From NCBI RefSeq assembly GCF_050749805.1, contig NZ_CP192738.1:5704001-5768000 (forward strand): 64,000 nt of DNA. The letters run 5' to 3'. A model generated the notes under the pieces. The model saw only the letters and a program-made list of their open reading frames with translations, was not told the origin of the DNA and searched no databases. Below are positions 62,401-64,000 of this stretch, one piece after another. The translations under genes and the position numbers were made by a program. The stretch is from Hahella sp018986435 (lineage in GTDB: Bacteria; Pseudomonadota; Gammaproteobacteria; Pseudomonadales; Oleiphilaceae). Every line of letters starts with the position of its first letter. Position 1 is the first letter of the stretch.

Positions 62401-64000
62401 GACTGATGCCCAGGAACCCCATGAGTCCGCTCAAATTAGCGCCGAGGTCAGTGACATTAATTTTTTGCGTGGTCGGTCCTGGCTTGCCGCCATTGACAGT
62501 AACTTCTTCAGTCCGGGGTTGCTGCGTTAAGGAAGTATTAATTACGGTATCTGCGCCAGTAACCGTGGGTCCTACGCTGTCTTCAAAACGTATCTTTCCG
62601 ACATCATCGGCGCCCAGTTGCCAATCGGCATCGGATTTCCAGTCAGTAATCGTCTCGTTACTTTTTAAAATATCCGCTTCCAACTGGCTGTAATCATGAG
62701 GCGCCTCAAAGGTGTCCGTATGGCGGTTGCGTTCGTCATACACGCTGACTTTCATCTGCGTCTGCAGCACGCCCAGCGCCTTCACCTGCTCCGGCGACGT
62801 CAGCGTCGCCAGGTCGATCGGATTGCCTGACGCGTCCTTCAGATCGTCCACCAGAATGAATTCCGCCGAGGCGTTGCCGTTCTTGTCGTACAGGTAAAGC
62901 TGCGGCGCGCCGGTTTCCTTGTTGGTGCTGAACAGGCGGCCCAGGCGGTCGTACTTGAACTGCTCCTGGAATTGCCCGTTCATGCCTTTCGCCGTGATGT
63001 CGCCGTAGCCGTTATAGCGCGTCTCGTGACTCAGGCCGGTGGTGTCCACGCGTTTGATTTCACGGCCCGCGCCGTCATACCAGTAACGGTTCCAGTAGCT
63101 CTGGCTGCCGCCTTCCGCCTGCCGCTGGCTCCAGCTTTTCTCCGCCACCGCGCCGAACGCGTCCGTCGCGTAATCCGTCCGCGCGCCGCTGGCGTCAATG
63201 TCCGCCACCGCAAAGCCCAGCGCGTTCACCAGCGTGCGGCTGGTCTGGTTGGCGCCCGCCTCCAGCGCCACCCGCGTCTGCGTCACCTGACGTCCTAACG
63301 CGTCATAACCATAGGTCACGGTCGCGCGCGCCATGCGGCCTTTGTAGTCCGTAAAGCTCTGTCCTTTCTCCGTCGTCTTGCGGCCCAGGGCGTCGTAGGT
63401 CGTCTCCAGCGTACGCAGCGTCTCCGCGCCTTCTCCCGGCGCAATCGTGCGTTGCAGGCGGTTCAGGTTGTCGTAGTCGTAGCGGGTGCTGCGACTGCTC
63501 GCCGTGGTCTTCTTCGGCGCCCCGTTCACGAACTGGTAGTCCTCCACGCCGTGCACGGTTTCGGTGATCCGGCGTCCCAGGCGGTCATAGTCGTAAGTCT
63601 GTCTGCGGTCGCCCCGCACCAGTTTCTGCGCCACTTCTTCGTCGCTCAGGTCCGCCAGGTCGCGTCCGGCCAGCTTCGCCGCGTCGCTCTCCGCCGCCGC
63701 CCGCTGCGCCGCCACGTTCGCCAGCAGCTCCGCCAGGGTCGCCGTTTCTGCTGGATTTTTCGCCTCATAGGCGTACTGGACCTGCTCCCGGATCTGACCT
63801 AATGCGTCCGTGGTCCATTGCGTCAGGGCGTGATGACGGGTCACCGTCACCGCTCCCCCATCGCGCTGGTAATCCGTGACGCCCGCCGCCAACGTCGCCT
63901 GCAGGTCGCCCTGCGCCGTATAGAAGTGACGCGTCACGCCGCCGCGACCGTCCCGCTCCGCGATCACGTCGCCGTTACGGTTGTAGAGCGTTTGCGTCAC
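56492..64000 (-). CDS. Giant Rhs/YD-repeat polymorphic toxin with LysM and C-terminal deaminase-like domain (N-terminus beyond the window)
   Basis: At least 2502 residues; the frame is open at the window edge, so the N-terminus is missing. Order from the edge: YD repeats (about 1-420; RYDYDNLNRLQRT, YDALGRKTTEKG), a non-YD insertion (about 430-940) with a His/Asp-rich HDDHENSHDHDP, a second YD block (about 945-1720), a LysM-like domain (about 1764-1812; YYEVHEGDKLSSIAASMWG), a Pro-rich linker, a Gly/Ala-rich hydrophobic segment (about 1853-2000), a pretoxin region, and a C-terminal deaminase-like tip (about 2375-2502). The tip has TDAE (2439-2442) and MCTSC (Cys2474, Cys2477), resembling the BURPS668_1122/Pput_2613 toxin deaminase families. 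The canonical Rhs core end (DPxGL) is absent. The shell would encapsulate the tip and the toxin would edit nucleic acids or nucleotides in rival cells; delivery route is unknown. Confidence 0.88.
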   Translation of the reverse strand: MTQTLYNRNGDVIAERDGRGGVTRHFYTAQGDLQATLAAGVTDYQRDGGAVTVTRHHALTQWTTDALGQIREQVQYAYEAKNPAETATLAELLANVAAQRAAAESDAAKLAGRDLADLSDEEVAQKLVRGDRRQTYDYDRLGRRITETVHGVEDYQFVNGAPKKTTASSRSTRYDYDNLNRLQRTIAPGEGAETLRTLETTYDALGRKTTEKGQSFTDYKGRMARATVTYGYDALGRQVTQTRVALEAGANQTSRTLVNALGFAVADIDASGARTDYATDAFGAVAEKSWSQRQAEGGSQSYWNRYWYDGAGREIKRVDTTGLSHETRYNGYGDITAKGMNGQFQEQFKYDRLGRLFSTNKETGAPQLYLYDKNGNASAEFILVDDLKDASGNPIDLATLTSPEQVKALGVLQTQMKVSVYDERNRHTDTFEAPHDYSQLEADILKSNETITDWKSDADWQLGADDVGKIRFEDSVGPTVTGADTVINTSLTQQPRTEEVTVNGGKPGPTTQKINVTDLGANLSGLMGFLGISPEAWSKSGSSYGAISLNAGTNSYASAWKGEGPLEKVNGAFEKTIIRIWNRNENGITYIYRDVETQRYILTSNTEVGAEQIVSINVADEDGYQVNTIKTRDGEIKVTGYRTSNHDAGRFRLENQVETRYSNLSSEGFGRIQAVKQSTVRVDATENIYGSHGDFKFKVTLPSELVKLNVPIMVTFGTAHPTFPDLIFHQIGEPKEWGLGASEIEFSAKHLWTARHDDHENSHDHDPILFKFKFTIPGFGGESILDLFYKTERGSQTLKINKSISGVTNKAFLIIDDANSYVERLTGNVAGIDLSTAQRLGNNRFLVRLGNGQYDLSYATWGQGSTGKLNEVKQFINLTDQAPLKDTTAQFNVWKTVTNRKLVYKASATPTSSNQNALEPLVQENDQQQRIFQSYRTMWTLGGQTTYQIHRRQRYNAFGEVEQEVDGRGNATHLAYDAQGRLTHKIDPKVEVSQDHAVNGVLKSLNAHPITRYFYDASGNLVANQDANSYLAEKKAGYFIKNNAAFYRGQTYSAGIVASETNALGHGKTYRYDQLGNKRLVIDELGQYHSFVYDSMGRLTEVRRFENLAKYNNAGDSYTSDKYSYDELGNRVAHTNARGHVEKYVYDGEGRIVKHIGFNDGSQGSGANETSYEYRYVSSIGGIGGYKKVTKNGLSTETDASYKTTSDLTDETDYFGRIRTHQDLGGHQFVYEYNRAGWLQRQSTSNSAYTYTDGDIPAELLSDNSHPSRGLQDIQYEYYANGRVRRISDKGAGSYSEFKYDANGNVEEETYRRSPFTELDSIAGAGLEQNSLPYQNVRATYDALNRVVSIRDDDYDLTYSYDAVGNRRHMKSIYDDYLITDKNKGEDIKTQDFYYLYDKENRFIVTMGALSAGATQSIYAGNTGHEIGYDQGGRRIMDNSALLNKDGAPVESRQKFEYDAYGRVRAVWLEDASLKGKTGEGVRADGYARVAVRETDELGRTTIHSQYSHYLDAAGAVKERLESLHHYDYNANNQVLTDTVYKDASMSPGSRKSILTYTYLNDGQTLKQTFLDDLANDDGDVTTTYHYLARDRWDSYKASKVTVSASVGAGASYYIYDANGHTRWVYDHQDQRTISYVNNQRGQTIQRNEIDRNNNGQEKSIRRKFYYLDGIVRGDIGNDGVPSRTDYVQQLAENGDHSVVVGQESYSYLKTSDKDSNRSWLVTGTRDIKKQVGYSSYYRITPVTSADFDQNFQPINSDYPGKASSYYEVHEGDKLSSIAASMWGDASLWYLLADANGLSGDQDLKAGLSLVIPNVVTNIHNNASTFRPYDPGLGLGDTTPSLPEPPPPPKKGKCGAAFVVMVIAIAVAAIVAPYATAMLTQSFSAAAAAQGAASVAGGLAASVGSSAGVGFGLSAGVGAGFGAVSASVGVATSFASYAAMAGGAFIGGVAGSAVSQLAAKELDLQDHFSLRSAVRNGLTAAATVGVNSFVNASGWYQWAQMAATAAAGVGANYLAGKATKLPTTFRWRDVATSFATASVMNGIGIGDKNAFYNQGLSSYVDGILPGSIRNNDIARNAIQGFTAGAVSEAVRVAVYDNEDYRPDYVGMIAGVVGSTLGGLALAGIAGRGEESAASEIKTKHNLSEFPEARKVNGVWVDDSGSPLPLMLASNNSLPPRGYDNWEDLDRDFIGEDYTNPEMTPEKKPESNLSKIENYVNSKALIANMASDGTIFGDVDAFFVNYIMAPVVNTAGLTLGVIGDASVYLEEEYKIPMAMVGGGVLTELSMLGTAAKETAIYARASLSTPARPIYVGSKSEIPLGQRYPNYQRGGKKVEYVVAPNKLIHGGVPIRNVPEGRELLHIELAEQAQALRDKVLPGKAIGKANIAAARLELDEGSVLLQQATSRRNGPIPEKPIPRSEGGFFEPTKHLDNNGNGRVMETDAEFKIFDDFAGQLMKLPEASRRGTLDLFTEMSMCTSCSGIKTQFEAMFPNIEVNVSFKKEFQ

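Overview
The window is a piece of a gammaproteobacterial chromosome. Gene content and order (grpE-dnaK-dnaJ-dapB-carA-carB-greA-yhbY-rlmE-ftsH-folP-glmM-tpiA-secG-tRNA-Leu-rimP-nusA-infB-rbfA-truB-rpsO-pnp, then recN-fur-bamE-rnfH-ratA-smpB) match the Pseudomonas/Oceanospirillales arrangement. The protein flavour (secreted transglutaminase-like protein, wax ester synthase, very large Rhs protein) suggests a marine Hahella-like bacterium; that genus call is inference.

Layout. 1-3.3 kb: the end of a branched-chain amino acid ABC transporter operon (livHMGF, + strand). 3.3-6.9 kb: a DUF4105/DUF3015 envelope pair and a divergent alpha/beta hydrolase lipoprotein. 7.0-32.8 kb: a long, mostly minus-strand housekeeping block for translation, RNA decay, envelope precursors, proteolysis, pyrimidine/arginine and lysine precursors, and chaperones. 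It carries recognisable control elements: two sigma-32-type promoters at grpE and dnaK, intrinsic terminators, and a structured rpsO leader. 33.0-38.9 kb: recN under two LexA boxes, then fur/bamE divergent genes, RnfH, RatA, an NSS transporter and smpB. 39-45 kb: a WS/DGAT acyltransferase and a complete MacA-MacB-TolC-type efflux operon. 45.3-52.3 kb: accessory genes, namely a secreted transglutaminase-elicitor-like protein with a PPC domain, a secreted beta-helix protein, a periplasmic solute-binding protein, and a TetR regulator divergent from an ATPase-less ABC six-TM protein with twin operators between them.

52.4-64 kb is the most unusual part and is AT-rich over much of its length: a polymorphic toxin locus. 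A giant Rhs/YD-repeat protein (its N-terminus lies beyond the window) has an internal non-YD insertion, a LysM domain, a Gly/Ala-rich hydrophobic stretch and a C-terminal deaminase-like toxin tip with a TDAE...CxxC zinc motif. Its stop codon overlaps the start of a probable immunity gene. Downstream of this are a decayed IS3-family element with recognisable inverted repeats, a short frameshifted fragment that reads like the C-terminal tip of an older displaced toxin, and directly behind it an orphan immunity-like gene. A Cys-rich beta-propeller protein lies next to it. Together they look like a toxin tip/immunity cassette array partly destroyed by an insertion sequence.

All calls come from reading the sequence and remembered family motifs; no database search was run.
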